A stretch of DNA of 48,783 bases from Mesorhizobium sp. (GTDB lineage: Bacteria; Pseudomonadota; Alphaproteobacteria; Rhizobiales; Rhizobiaceae). A program made the translations under genes and the position numbers. The notes under the pieces are model-generated. The model was given only the letters and a program-made list of their open reading frames with translations, ran no database searches and was not told the DNA's origin. The stretch spans positions 1 to 48,783 of the forward strand of contig JAPUFC010000037.1 of assembly GCA_027492275.1 (NCBI GenBank). The letters run 5' to 3'. Shown here piece after piece: positions 16,328 to 26,300 of this stretch (the stretch's first letter is position 1; every line of letters starts with the position of its first letter).

Positions 16328-17625
16328 GCGCCGATCCTCTCCAGCCCGCCCATATAGGGCCGCAAAACCTCGGGCACGGTCACGCTGCCGTCCTCGTTCT
16401 GATAGTTCTCGAGCACCGCGATCAGCGCCCGCCCGACCGCGACGCCCGAGCCGTTCAGCGTGTGCACGAAGCGCGTCTGCTTCTCTCCCGCCGGGCGGTA
16501 GCGCGCATCCATGCGGCGCGCCTGGAAGTCGCCGCAGACCGAGCAGGAGGAGATTTCGCGATAGGCGTTCTGCCCCGGCAGCCACACCTCGATGTCATGC
16601 GTTTTTTGAGCGCCGAAGCCCATGTCGCCGGTGCACAGCACGACGGTGCGGAACGGCAGGCCGAGCCGCTTAAGCACCGCCTCGGAGCAGCCGGTCATCC
16701 GCTCGTGCTCGGCCTGCGAGCTTTCCGCGTCCGTGATGGACACCAGCTCGACCTTGTAGAACTGGTGCTGGCGCAGCATGCCGCGCGTGTCGCGCCCCGC
16801 GGAGCCCGCCTCGGAGCGGAAACACGGCGTGAGCGCCGTGAAGCGCAGCGGCAGTTTTTCGGCGGCGGTGATCTCCTCGCGCACGAGGTTGGTGAGCGGA
16901 ACCTCCGAGGTGGGAATCAACCCAAGCCGCGCGCCCGCATGCGGGGTAAAGAACAGATCCTCCTCGAACTTCGGCAACTGGCCGGTGCCGTACAGCGCGT
17001 CGTCGCGCACCAGCAGCGGCACCTGCACTTCCGTATAGCCGTGCTCGGTCGTGTGCAGGTCGAGCATGAACTGACCGAGCGCGCGCTCCAGCCGGGCCAA
17101 CTGGCCCTTCAGCACCGTGAACCGCGCGCCCGACAGCCTTGCGGCGCGCTCGAAATCCATCAGCCCGGCAAGCCCGGCGATCTCGAAATGTTCCTTCGCC
17201 CAGTTGGGGCGCACGGGCACGCGCCCGACCTTGCGGAGCTCGACATTGTCGCTCTCGTCGCGCCCTTCCGGCACGTCGTCCAGCGGCACGTTGGGCAGCA
17301 CCGCCAGCGCCTCTTCCAGCGCCTTGTCCAGGGTGCGCTCGATGGCCTCCGCCTCGGACAGAAAGACCTTGATCTCGTTGACCTCCAGCTTGAGCTCCTC
17401 GGCGCGCGTGGAATCGCCCGCCCGCATGGCGTTGCCGATCTCCTTGGAGGCCGCGTTGCGCCGCTCCTGCTTGACCTGCAGCTTGCCGAGATGCGCTCGC
17501 CTCGCCTCGTCGCGGGCCACCACCTCCTCGACCGTCGACTGCGCCTGCCCGGACGACCAGCCGCGCCTGACCAGCGCCTCGGCGAGCTTGTCCGGGTTTT
17601 CGCGAATCCATTTTATGTCGAGCAT
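16324..17625 (-). CDS. serS: Seryl-tRNA synthetase
   Basis: This 433-residue class II synthetase attaches serine to tRNA-Ser. It begins [18 protein letters not shown], has the N-terminal helical arm (about residues 30-100) and the class II motifs: motif 2 in [20 protein letters not shown] and motif 3 at the C-terminus in [18 protein letters not shown]. The ATG at 17625 gives the standard N-terminus; an ATG four codons upstream is less likely. An imperfect hairpin lies between tatC and serS. Confidence 0.97.
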   Translation of the reverse strand: MLDIKWIRENPDKLAEALVRRGWSSGQAQSTVEEVVARDEARRAHLGKLQVKQERRNAASKEIGNAMRAGDSTRAEELKLEVNEIKVFLSEAEAIERTLDKALEEALAVLPNVPLDDVPEGRDESDNVELRKVGRVPVRPNWAKEHFEIAGLAGLMDFERAARLSGARFTVLKGQLARLERALGQFMLDLHTTEHGYTEVQVPLLVRDDALYGTGQLPKFEEDLFFTPHAGARLGLIPTSEVPLTNLVREEITAAEKLPLRFTALTPCFRSEAGSAGRDTRGMLRQHQFYKVELVSITDAESSQAEHERMTGCSEAVLKRLGLPFRTVVLCTGDMGFGAQKTHDIEVWLPGQNAYREISSCSVCGDFQARRMDARYRPAGEKQTRFVHTLNGSGVAVGRALIAVLENYQNEDGSVTVPEVLRPYMGGLERIGA

Positions 17626-17657
17626 GGCACGTCCCAAATCGCAGGCGCTGCCGGGGT

Positions 17658-17694
17658 AAACCGCATCCCCCCGAGGTGCAAGGGGATTGCGTTT
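17658..17694. other. Imperfect hairpin between tatC and serS
   Basis: AAACCGCATCCCC and GGGGATTGCGTTT form an imperfect stem with a three-base mismatch. It could be a weak terminator or processing site separating tatABC from serS-surE-pcm. No long T-tract follows. Confidence 0.4.
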
Positions 17695-17709
17695 AGATAG
17701 GCGAACCTG

Positions 17710-18564
17710 TCAGGCGGAGGGGACGTCGGGCGCGTCGCCGGGCGTCGGCTGCGCCGCCTCGGCCGCCTCGCGCTCCAGTTTTTCCTTGTCGCGCTTGCGC
17801 TCGATCATGCGCGCCGCCCAGATCGACACCTCGTAGAGAAGGATGGTGGGCACGGCCAGGCCGATCTGGCTCACCGGGTCGGGCGGGGTCAGCACCGCGG
17901 CGACGATGAAGGCGATGACGATGGCCCAGCGCCGCTTGTCGGCCAGCGCCTGCGAGGATAACAGCCCGACCCGCGCCATCAGCGTCGTCACCACCGGAAG
18001 CTGGAACACCAGCCCGAACGAGAAGATCAGCGTCATGATGAGGCTGAGATACTCGGACACCTTCGGCAGCAGTGAGATCTGCACCTCGCCGTCGCCGCCC
18101 GTCTGCTGCATGGCGAGGAAGAACCACATAACCATCGGCGTGAAGAAGAAATAGACCAGCGCCGCGCCCATCAGGAACAGGATCGGCGAGGCGATCAGGA
18201 ACGGCAGGAAGGCGTTGCGCTCGTTGCGGTAGAGGCCGGGCGCGACGAACTTGTAGATCTGCGCGGCGATCAGCGGAAAGGCGATGACCAGCCCGCCGAA
18301 CATGGCGAGCTTGATCTGGGTGAAGAAGAATTCCTGCGGCGCGGTGTAGATCAGCTCGACCTTGTTCGAGTTCAGCCCCGCCCAGGCCACCGCCCATTTG
18401 AACGGCACCACCAGCAGGTTGAACAGGTGCTTGGCGAAGAAGAAGCACACCAGGAAGGCGATGAAGAACCCGCCGATGGACCACATCAGCCGGGTGCGCA
18501 GCTCCATGAGGTGCTCGATCAGCGGCGCCGACGACTTCTCGACCTCGTCGTCCTCGGCGCTCAC
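17710..18564 (-). CDS. tatC: Sec-independent protein translocase TatC
   Basis: The 284-residue protein has six predicted membrane helices and is the receptor of the Tat system, which exports folded, twin-arginine proteins. Family marks include APLIEHLMELRTRLMWS near the N-terminus, the PQEFFFTQIKLAMFGG block and SFGLVFQLPV. The C-terminal tail is charged and Ala/Pro-rich. It overlaps tatB by four bases (start 18564, tatB stop 18561). Confidence 0.96.
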   Translation of the reverse strand: MSAEDDEVEKSSAPLIEHLMELRTRLMWSIGGFFIAFLVCFFFAKHLFNLLVVPFKWAVAWAGLNSNKVELIYTAPQEFFFTQIKLAMFGGLVIAFPLIAAQIYKFVAPGLYRNERNAFLPFLIASPILFLMGAALVYFFFTPMVMWFFLAMQQTGGDGEVQISLLPKVSEYLSLIMTLIFSFGLVFQLPVVTTLMARVGLLSSQALADKRRWAIVIAFIVAAVLTPPDPVSQIGLAVPTILLYEVSIWAARMIERKRDKEKLEREAAEAAQPTPGDAPDVPSA

Positions 18565-19199
18565 GCTTCGCCTCCGGTCTTCTTCCGCGGCGCGCGGGGC
18601 TTTTTCGCCGCGGCCGGCGTGGCCTTCGCCTTCACCGCCAGCGCGGCCTTGTTCTCAGGCTTGGCGCGTGCCGGCTGTCGCTTCGGCGCGGCCCGCTTCG
18701 GCTTCGCCGGCGCCGGTTCGGCAACGCTCTCCGCAGGCACGGACGCAACCACGGGCGGCTCGCCCGCGGCAGGCGGGGTGACGGCGGCGGCGGGCGCGGC
18801 GGCGGCGGGCATGTCGGCCGGACCGGCCTTGAGCGGCTCGGCCGGCTGCGCGGTCGGGGCCGCCGGCGTCGCGCTCGTGTCGGGCTTGGCCGGGCTGTTC
18901 AGCGTGCTCTGGATGCCGGCGCGCAGGTCGGCGGCCGCCTGGCCCAGCGGGTTGAGCTGCTTGCGGATCTCGTTCGCGGGATTGAGGCTCCTCAGCTCGT
19001 CGATCGACTTCTTCACGTCGTCGAGCTCGGCCTCGCGCATCGCCTCGTTGAACTGGCGCTGGAAGTCACCGGCCATCGACCGCATCTTGGTCGTCATCTT
19101 GCCGAAGGTCCGAAGCATCTTGGGAAGATCCTTCGGGCCGACGACGACGATCATCACCACGGCGATGACCAGCATCTCGGTCCAGCCGATATCGAACAT
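18561..19199 (-). CDS. tatB: Sec-independent protein translocase TatB
   Basis: The 212-residue protein has the TatB N-terminus MFDIGWTEMLVIAVVMIVVV (one membrane helix) followed by GPKDLPKMLRTFGKM and an amphipathic helix. The last ~100 residues are Ala/Pro/Lys-rich and disordered, ending in KKTGG; long TatB tails of this sort are usual in alphaproteobacteria. It lies between tatA and tatC. Confidence 0.95.
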   Translation of the reverse strand: MFDIGWTEMLVIAVVMIVVVGPKDLPKMLRTFGKMTTKMRSMAGDFQRQFNEAMREAELDDVKKSIDELRSLNPANEIRKQLNPLGQAAADLRAGIQSTLNSPAKPDTSATPAAPTAQPAEPLKAGPADMPAAAAPAAAVTPPAAGEPPVVASVPAESVAEPAPAKPKRAAPKRQPARAKPENKAALAVKAKATPAAAKKPRAPRKKTGGEA

Positions 19200-19237
19200 G
19201 AGGCCTGTCCCGGCTTGCGCGCAGCTTCAGAGAGCGA

Positions 19238-19459
19238 TCAGCTCTTGGTGATCTTCTCGCCCGCCGGGCGGATCGGCTCGTCCGCGCGGTGATCGACGGT
19301 CTTGCCGTCGTCGGCGGCGTCCTCGTCGCTCATGCCCTTCTTGAAGCTCTTGATGCCCTTGGCCATGTCGCCCATGAGCTCGGGAATCTTGCCCCGGCCG
19401 AAGAGCAGCAGCACGACGACCAGGACGATCAGCCAGTGCCAGATTGAAAAGGAACCCAT
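19238..19459 (-). CDS. tatA: Sec-independent protein translocase TatA
   Basis: The 73-residue protein begins [20 protein letters not shown], a single membrane helix, followed by [20 protein letters not shown], the conserved amphipathic helix of TatA. TatA oligomers form the transient pore for folded proteins. It is the first gene of tatABC, but an ABC ATPase gene sits only about 40 bp upstream on the same strand, so it may share a transcript with that gene. Confidence 0.96.
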   Translation of the reverse strand: MGSFSIWHWLIVLVVVLLLFGRGKIPELMGDMAKGIKSFKKGMSDEDAADDGKTVDHRADEPIRPAGEKITKS

Positions 19460-19498
19460 AGCTGTTCTCTCTTGAAACCGTTTCCCTCGGCTATTGAT

Positions 19499-20611
19499 CT
19501 ATTCGCTTTCGTCGCCGGTTTCAAACACAAGAACGTCAGACGGCAGCATGGAAAGCCATATATCGCCGGCCCGCTGCGACAGGGCGCCGCAGCGGATGCG
19601 GGCGCGCACCGGCGTCTCGGCCCCCTCTACCGCGATCTCGACCAGTTCGACCACGCCGAGATAGCGCCGGGACAGGATTCGCCCCCGCACCGCGCCGTCG
19701 ACGGGGCCCGACCCTTCGCTGACGTCGAAGCCGGAGAGCCGCACCGCGACGGCCACCTTCGCGCCGTCGGCGACGCCGGGCGCGGCGATCCGCCCCACCG
19801 GCGTGTCCGCCGCGCCGCCGCTCGCACGCGCGGGAAACACGTTGATCTCGGAGAAGAATCCGGCGGCGAACAGATTCGCCGGCCGCAGGTAGAGCTCCTG
19901 CGCCGTGCCCATCTGCACCAGCCGTCCGCCTTTCAGCAGCGCGATCCGGTCGCCCATGCGCATCGCCTCCTCCGCGTCGTGGGTGACGACGATGGCGGTG
20001 GCGCGGCTTTCGCGCAGGATGGCCAGCGTCTCGGCGCGCACGCTGTCCTTGAGCCGGGAATCGAGACCGGAGAAAGGCTCGTCCATCAACAGCACCGCCG
20101 GGCGCGGCGCCAGCGCGCGCGCCAGCGCCACCCGCTGCTGCTCCCCGCCGGACAGCACGTGCGGATAGGCCTGCGCCAGATGCTCCAGCCCGACGCGGGC
20201 GAGCGCGATGCCGGCCTCGCGCCGACCCTCCTCGCGCGACAGCGCCGTCAGGCCGAAGCGGACATTGTCGAGGATGGTCAGGTGCGGGAACAGCGCGAAG
20301 TCCTGGAACACCAGCCCGATGGCGCGCTTCTCGGGCGGCAGGAAGACCGCCGGCCCGGCGATCTCCTCCGCGTTCAGCAGCACCCGGCCCGCGGTCTGCG
20401 CCTCGATTCCGGCGGCGATGCGCAAAAGCGTCGTCTTGCCGGAGCCGGAGGGCCCGAGCAGGCACAGCACCTCGCCCTGCTCCGCCGCCAGGCTGACGTC
20501 GGACAGGACCGGCTGGTCCGGGCCGAAGGCATGGCTGATCCGCTCGAAGGCGAGACGGGCCGCGAAGGTGACGCCGGCCTTCGCCTGCTGGCGTCTGGGC
20601 GCGCTGTTCAC
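19499..20611 (-). CDS. Fe3+/spermidine-type ABC transporter ATP-binding protein (orphan)
   Basis: This 370-residue ATPase of the FbpC/PotA type has Walker A GPSGSGKT (residues 53-60), Q-loop QDFALFPHL, signature LSGGEQQRVALARAL, Walker B AVLLMDEP and switch VTHDAEEAMR. A C-terminal TOBE-like domain of about 110 residues follows. The start codon is GTG at 20611 with GGGAG upstream; the ATG two bases further up runs straight into a stop. No permease or binding protein is nearby, so the substrate is unknown. It sits between scpB and tatA, which are adjacent in many Rhizobiales, in the same direction and with short gaps. Confidence 0.88.
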   Translation of the reverse strand: MNSAPRRQQAKAGVTFAARLAFERISHAFGPDQPVLSDVSLAAEQGEVLCLLGPSGSGKTTLLRIAAGIEAQTAGRVLLNAEEIAGPAVFLPPEKRAIGLVFQDFALFPHLTILDNVRFGLTALSREEGRREAGIALARVGLEHLAQAYPHVLSGGEQQRVALARALAPRPAVLLMDEPFSGLDSRLKDSVRAETLAILRESRATAIVVTHDAEEAMRMGDRIALLKGGRLVQMGTAQELYLRPANLFAAGFFSEINVFPARASGGAADTPVGRIAAPGVADGAKVAVAVRLSGFDVSEGSGPVDGAVRGRILSRRYLGVVELVEIAVEGAETPVRARIRCGALSQRAGDIWLSMLPSDVLVFETGDESE

Positions 20612-20659
20612 ATCGGTCTCCCGGCCAGAATTCCCCGGCCAAGAACCGGGCCCGCCGGG

Positions 20660-21394
20660 TCAATCATCCGTGACGCGGGGTGTCAACAGGCCGAGTTCCT
20701 CGAGGTCGATGTCGGTCAGCGGGTCCTCGTCGGCGGCCATGGCGTCGAGATCGGCGGGCGGCGTCGGCACCGAGAAGTTGGACGGCATGCGCGACGACAG
20801 CAGCCCCGCGCCCTTCAACTCCTCCATGCCGGGAAGATCGCGGATGTCCTCCAGCGAGAATTGATCGAGGAAGCCTTCCGTCGTGCCGTAGGTCACAGGA
20901 CGGCCGGGCGCGCGCCGCCGGCCGCGCATGCGCACCCATTCCGTCTCCAGCAACGTGTCGAGCGTGCCCTTCGACGTCTCGACGCCGCGAATCTCCTCGA
21001 TCTCGGCGCGCGTGACGGGCTGGTGGTAGGCGATGATCGCCAGCACCTCCAGCGCGGCGCGCGACAGCTTCTTCTGCTGCACCGTATCGCGGCTCATCAG
21101 GAAGGCGAGATCGCCGGCCGTGCGGAACGCCCAGGCGTCGCCGACGCGCACCAGGTTGACGCCGCGCCGCTCGTAGATGCCCTGCACATGCGCCATCACG
21201 GCGCGCACGTCGACATTGGCCGGCAGGCGCTGCGCCAGATGCTTCTCGCTCACCGGCTCGGCGCTGGCGAAGACGATCGCCTCGGCCATGCGCGCCGCCT
21301 CGGCCAGATGCAGGCGCGCGGCCGGGTTGAGCGGCGGTTCCTCGTCCTGGATGGCGTGTGCCGCCGCGCCGGACGGCTGGGCTCGCTTGCTCAT
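20660..21394 (-). CDS. scpB: Segregation and condensation protein ScpB
   Basis: This 244-residue winged-helix kleisin partner works with SMC and ScpA in chromosome condensation. Family blocks: AEAIVFASAEPVSEKHLAQRL at the first helix-turn-helix, KKLSRAALEVLAIIAYHQPV and GRPVTYGTTEGFLDQFSL. The ATG at 21394 overlaps the scpA stop by four bases. The acidic C-terminal tail (about 40 residues) is an alphaproteobacterial extension. Confidence 0.94.
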   Translation of the reverse strand: MSKRAQPSGAAAHAIQDEEPPLNPAARLHLAEAARMAEAIVFASAEPVSEKHLAQRLPANVDVRAVMAHVQGIYERRGVNLVRVGDAWAFRTAGDLAFLMSRDTVQQKKLSRAALEVLAIIAYHQPVTRAEIEEIRGVETSKGTLDTLLETEWVRMRGRRRAPGRPVTYGTTEGFLDQFSLEDIRDLPGMEELKGAGLLSSRMPSNFSVPTPPADLDAMAADEDPLTDIDLEELGLLTPRVTDD

Positions 21395-22215
21395 GCGGTT
21401 TCCCCGGCCTGCGCGCTGCGGACGCCGCGCCGCAGATAGAGCGGCGCGAAGGCCTGCTCCTGGCGGATCTCGACCAGCCCCTCGCGCACCAGTTCCAGGC
21501 TGGCGGCGAAGGAACTCGCGATCGCGGTGGCGCGCTCCTCCGGTCCGGTCAGATACTCGATCAGGAAGCGGTCCAGCGCCGTCCACTCGGAGAAGCTGCC
21601 GACGAGGCGCGTCAGGATTTCACGCGCCTCCTGCAGGGACCAGACATTGCGCTTGGCGATGCGCACATTGCTGATCGCGCGGCGCTGCCGTTGCGCGGCG
21701 TAGGCGGTGAGCAGATCGTAGAGCGAGGCCGTGTACTGGCTCCGCCGCTCGGTGACGACGAGTTCAGGCATGCCGCGCGCGAACACGTCGCGGCCAAGCC
21801 TGTTGCGGTTCACCAGACGTCCGGCGGCCTCGCGCATCGCTTCCAGCCGCTTGAGACGGAACTGCAGCACGGCGGCCATCTCCTCGCCGCTCTCTTCCTC
21901 GTCGCGCGCCTGGCGCGGAATGAGCAGCTTCGACTTGAGATAGGCGAGCCACGCGGCCATGACCAGATAGTCGGCGGCAAGCTCCAGCCGCAGCCGGCGC
22001 GCGCTGTCGATGAAACGCAGATATTGCTCCGCCAGCGCCAGGACGGAGATGCGCGAGAGATCGACCTTCTGCGTGCGGGCGAGATGCAGCAGCAGGTCCA
22101 GCGGCCCCTCGAAGCCGGAAACGTCCACCACCAGCGCCGGATCGCCCGTCGCGCGCCGCTCCTCCGCGTCGCTCCACAGGCTGTCCATCGGCGTGGCGTC
22201 GGCCGGTCCCGCCAT
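21391..22215 (-). CDS. scpA: Segregation and condensation protein ScpA
   Basis: This 274-residue kleisin carries the ScpA N-terminal block VSGFEGPLDLLLHLARTQKV, then DLSRISVLALAEQYL and the C-terminal winged helix. It bridges SMC heads. It starts one base after the nagZ stop, and nagZ-scpA-scpB is a conserved alphaproteobacterial order. Confidence 0.94.
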   Translation of the reverse strand: MAGPADATPMDSLWSDAEERRATGDPALVVDVSGFEGPLDLLLHLARTQKVDLSRISVLALAEQYLRFIDSARRLRLELAADYLVMAAWLAYLKSKLLIPRQARDEEESGEEMAAVLQFRLKRLEAMREAAGRLVNRNRLGRDVFARGMPELVVTERRSQYTASLYDLLTAYAAQRQRRAISNVRIAKRNVWSLQEAREILTRLVGSFSEWTALDRFLIEYLTGPEERATAIASSFAASLELVREGLVEIRQEQAFAPLYLRRGVRSAQAGETA

Positions 22216-22216
22216 C

Positions 22217-23239
22217 TCAGGCCACCAACGCGCCGAGATAGTCGGCGAACTCGGCGCGCAGATCGTCCTCCTTGGTGTGGTCGGACAGGCTGGCCGAGGC
22301 CAGCGCGCGGCGCGCGCGCTCCAGCGAAACGCCTTCCAGCGGCCGCGTGCGCGCGGCGATGGCGCGCATCTCGTCCATGTCGCCGTTGCAGTGCAGCACG
22401 AGGTCGCAGCCGGCGTCGAGGATGGCGGCGGCCCGCAACGAGAAGTCGCCGGACAGCGCCTTCATGGAGGAATCGTCACTCATCAGCAGCCCGTCGAAGC
22501 CGATCTCGCGGCGGATGATCTCCTCGATCACCTTGCCGGAGGTCGTCGCCGGGTTCTTCGGGTCGATGGCGCTGTAGATGACATGCGCGGTCATGGCGAT
22601 GGGCAGGTCGGCCAGTTCCCGAAACGGCGCGAAATCCTGCCGCTGCAGGTCGGCCAGGGACGTGTCGACCGTGGGCAGCGCCAGATGCGTGTCGGCCTGC
22701 GCGCGGCCATGGCCGGGCACGTGCTTCATCACCGGCAGAAGCCCGCCGGCCATCAGCCCGTCGGCGGCGGCGCGGCCGAGCGCCGCGACCTGGGCCGCCG
22801 TGCGGCCATAGGCGCGGTTGCCGATGACGTCGTTCGCACCCTCCACCGGCACGTCGAGCACGGGCAGGCAGTCGGCGGTGATGCCGTAGCGGCCGAGATC
22901 GGCCGCATGCAGCCGCGACAGCAGCCACGCGGCGCGCAGGCCGGCCGTCTTGTCGTCGCCGTAGAGGGCGCCGAGCGCAGCGGCGGACGGATAGTTGGGA
23001 GCCAGCGGCGGACGCAGGCGCTGCACGCGGCCGCCTTCCTGGTCGATGAACACCGGCGCGTCGGGGCGGCCCACGCAGTCGCGCATGGCGGCGACGAGGT
23101 CGTGGATCTGTTCCGGCTCGCAGAGGTTGCGCGAGAAGACGATGAAGCCCCAGGGGGCTTCGCCGCGATAGAAACGGACTTCGTCGCGGGTCAGCGACCG
23201 GCCGGCGCAGCCGAGGATCATGGCTTTTGATTCGCTCAT
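22217..23239 (-). CDS. nagZ: Beta-N-acetylhexosaminidase NagZ (glycoside hydrolase family 3)
   Basis: The 340-residue cytoplasmic enzyme removes GlcNAc from anhydromuropeptides during wall recycling. GH3 marks: FIDQEGGRVQRLRPP, the KHVPGHGRAQADTH loop that carries the catalytic His, and LLMSDDSSMKAL with the nucleophilic Asp. The ATG at 23239 (MSESKAMILGCAG) gives the family's usual length; the frame stays open upstream without support. Confidence 0.94.
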   Translation of the reverse strand: MSESKAMILGCAGRSLTRDEVRFYRGEAPWGFIVFSRNLCEPEQIHDLVAAMRDCVGRPDAPVFIDQEGGRVQRLRPPLAPNYPSAAALGALYGDDKTAGLRAAWLLSRLHAADLGRYGITADCLPVLDVPVEGANDVIGNRAYGRTAAQVAALGRAAADGLMAGGLLPVMKHVPGHGRAQADTHLALPTVDTSLADLQRQDFAPFRELADLPIAMTAHVIYSAIDPKNPATTSGKVIEEIIRREIGFDGLLMSDDSSMKALSGDFSLRAAAILDAGCDLVLHCNGDMDEMRAIAARTRPLEGVSLERARRALASASLSDHTKEDDLRAEFADYLGALVA

Positions 23240-23359
23240 GGCCCTCAGGATATAGCGAAGGACGGATCGCCGCACCACGCGATACGGCCTATCCACGGCA
23301 TTAGGCGGCCGGCAGCCGGAGATATCCGACCGCCTGACGCCGATCCGCCGCCCGCCGGA

Positions 23360-26300
23360 CTACCGCGACACGAAACAGGTGCCGCCGGCGGCCTTGTAGG
23401 TCTCGCAGAGGCTCACGGCCTCGTTGCGGCTCGGCGCGTTGACGCGGACGCGCCAGAACGTGCCCTTGCCGGCGATCTCGGCCTTCACGATGCTGACATC
23501 CTTGCCGCCCAGCACATTGCCGTAGCGGCGGGCGAGCGCCTGGTAGGAAGACCGCGCCGCCTCCTCGGTCGGCTGCGAGGCGATCTGCATGGCCCAGCCG
23601 CCGGCGGCCGCGCCGTTGGTGACGGCCGCGACGCGATCCGGCTTGACCTCGCCGACCACCTGCACCGGCTGCTCGGACGGCCGCTGCGGAGCGATCGGCG
23701 CCCGGTCGGGCACGGTCGAGCCCGTGGTGCGCGGCATGGCCGGCTGCGCCGGCGTGTTGTCGGAGACCTGGGCGCGCGGCTGCGCGGGCCGAACCTGCGC
23801 GGCGGCCATCTGGGCGAGCGCATCGGTGCCGGCGGCGGCGGGCGCGGGCTGGGGCGCCGGCTGCGCGGGAGCCTGCACCACTGGCGCCTGCACCTCACGC
23901 GGCGCCAGCGTGCCGTCCGGCCGCACAACCATGGTGCGCACCTTGCGCGGAGCGACCGCCGCAATCTCGGTATCGGGATCGGCCGCGGAGTCCTGCACGA
24001 TCTGCGAAATGCGGTCCTCGTTCTTGGCGGACGGGGCCTGCGCCTCGGCCGCCTGGCTTTCGGCCATCGGCGAACCGTCCTGCGCCTCGGCGACCTCGCC
24101 CCCGGCCAGCGCGTCCTCGTCGAAATCGCTCTCCGAATCGGCGGTGATCTGCTCCGGCATCGGGGTCACGTCCACCGGTTCCTCGGCCGTGGTCACCAGC
24201 CTGTCCTGCTGCGGAGCGCCGGCGGCGCGCTGGCCGCGCACGGCGTCGTAGACCTGGTTGTTCTGGTTGGGCACCCGCGTGCCGCCCGGGTTTTCCGGCC
24301 GCACCTTCACGGGTCCCTGGTCCGCCGACACCAGCACGGGCACGTCGGAACCGCCGCCGCCGAACGACAGCGCGTAGGCGCCGATCGCGCCGACCAGCGC
24401 CACGCCGCCGACCACGGCGGCGATCAGCAGGCCGCGACGCGGCCGGTCATCGCGCTCGTCCCGACCGGCCGCCGCCATCGGATGCGCGGCGTCGGCCGCG
24501 TAGTCCTGCTCGTCGGCGGCGCGCATAGCCTCGTCGAGATCGAAGGGTTCCGCCAGAAGCGGGTCCTCGAAATCCGCATGCCGGTAGGCTGCGCCGTCCG
24601 GCCCATCGGCATCGCCGCTCCGGCCGTGCACGCCGTCATAGTCGAAGTCCATCGGCGCCTGATGCGAGGCAACGCCGGACACTGCCGGTTCCGACGGCTC
24701 GCCCGCGTTCATGTCTGAGAGCAGGCTGGCGAATTCCGTGTCGAGATCATCGAAGGCGGCCTCGGCCGGCCTGTCCTCGTCGAACGGCACGTCCGGTATG
24801 TCCAGATCGTCCGGCATGGAGACGGCCCGGTCGCTGACCTCGATCGTCTCGATCTCGGGAATGTCGTCGAGATCTTGCGCGGCCAGCAGTTCGAACTCGT
24901 CCGCGGGCAGGACGTCGTCCATTGCAAGGTCCGGCTCAGGGGCCGGCTGCGGCTCGAAGGCGGGCTGCGGCCGGAACGCGATCTCCGGCTCCGGCCGGAC
25001 GGCCGCATAAACTGGAGCGGCCGAGGCGGCCGCCATCGCGGCGGGGGCGACGGAGGGCGCGGGGCTGCCGGCCGCGGGCGGGGCGGCCTCGCGCGGCGCC
25101 ACGGGCGTGGCCCGCCCGTAGAAAAGCTTGCCGGCCTGGCTGCTGTACTTGGCGGTCAGCGAGTTGATGACGTCGAGCGGATCGCGTCTGCCGTCGGCCC
25201 GCTTGCGGGCGTGCTCGGCGGCGATCTCCTCGACGACACTCTCGGCCGCCGCGACTCGGTCGCCGTCGCGGCCCTGTTCCTGTTCCACGCCGACATCCAG
25301 CGCATCAGCGAACGCATCAGCGTCGAAGCCGGGCAGATCGTCATGCGCCGGCTGCGCCTGCGGCGCCGATGCCTGCGCGGGGGCAACCGGGGCATCCGAG
25401 CGAACCATGTTCGCCAGAAGGTCCAGCGGATCCTCGAAATGGTTGTCGGCGGCGGCGCCCGGCGTGTCGTCCTCCAGCATCCACTCCAGCCCGCGCGTGT
25501 GATCCGCCGGCTGCGGCGTCTCGGCCGGGCGCGGCTGGAACGCGGCGGCCTGCGGGCGCGGCGTCTCGATGCGCGCGTCCTGCGCCCGATCCTGCATGTC
25601 GGCCGGAGCAGCCTGCGGCTGCGGCGCGGGACGGGAGAAGGCGGCAGCGCCCGCACCGGCGGCGGCGCCGCCCAGCAAGGCCCTCAGCTCGTCCTCGAAA
25701 TTGAAGCGCGGCTCGGGCGCGGCGGCCTGAGGGGCCGGCGGCTCGACATGGATCGCCTCGGGCTCGGCATAGGCCTCGTCGTCGGCCGGCTCGTCATAAG
25801 CAACGGCCTCGACCTCGAACGCCCCGTCCATGGCGGCATCGAGGTCCATGGCGGCGTCGAGCGCCGGATCGAGGTCGAAATCGGAATCGTCCAGCGGGAG
25901 GTCGTCCCCGCCCTGCCCGCCATAGGCCTCGTCCGCCCGCTGCGCGGCGGGGACGCCGTTCCACGACGGCTCCTCGTAGGACGCATCGAAGGCCGGTTCG
26001 GGCTCGACCGCAGCCGGCTCATCGACCTCCGTCGCTCCGGCGGAAGCCACATCGGCGGGCGAGAAATCGAGCGCCGGCTCGGCCGCGTTGAAATCCGTCT
26101 CCAGCATAGCCGCGTCGAACTCGGCCGAGAAGTCGAGCTCCTGCTCCGGCTCGACCTTATAGTCAGCCTCCGGCTGCTGCACCGGCGCGGTGAATGGCTC
26201 GGCGTCGCTCGCCGCGACGTGGGAAACCGGCTCGGCCTCGACATCGAAGTCGTCCGCCAGGTCCAGGTTGAAATCGGGAATCCCGTCCTCGCCCCGCGCC

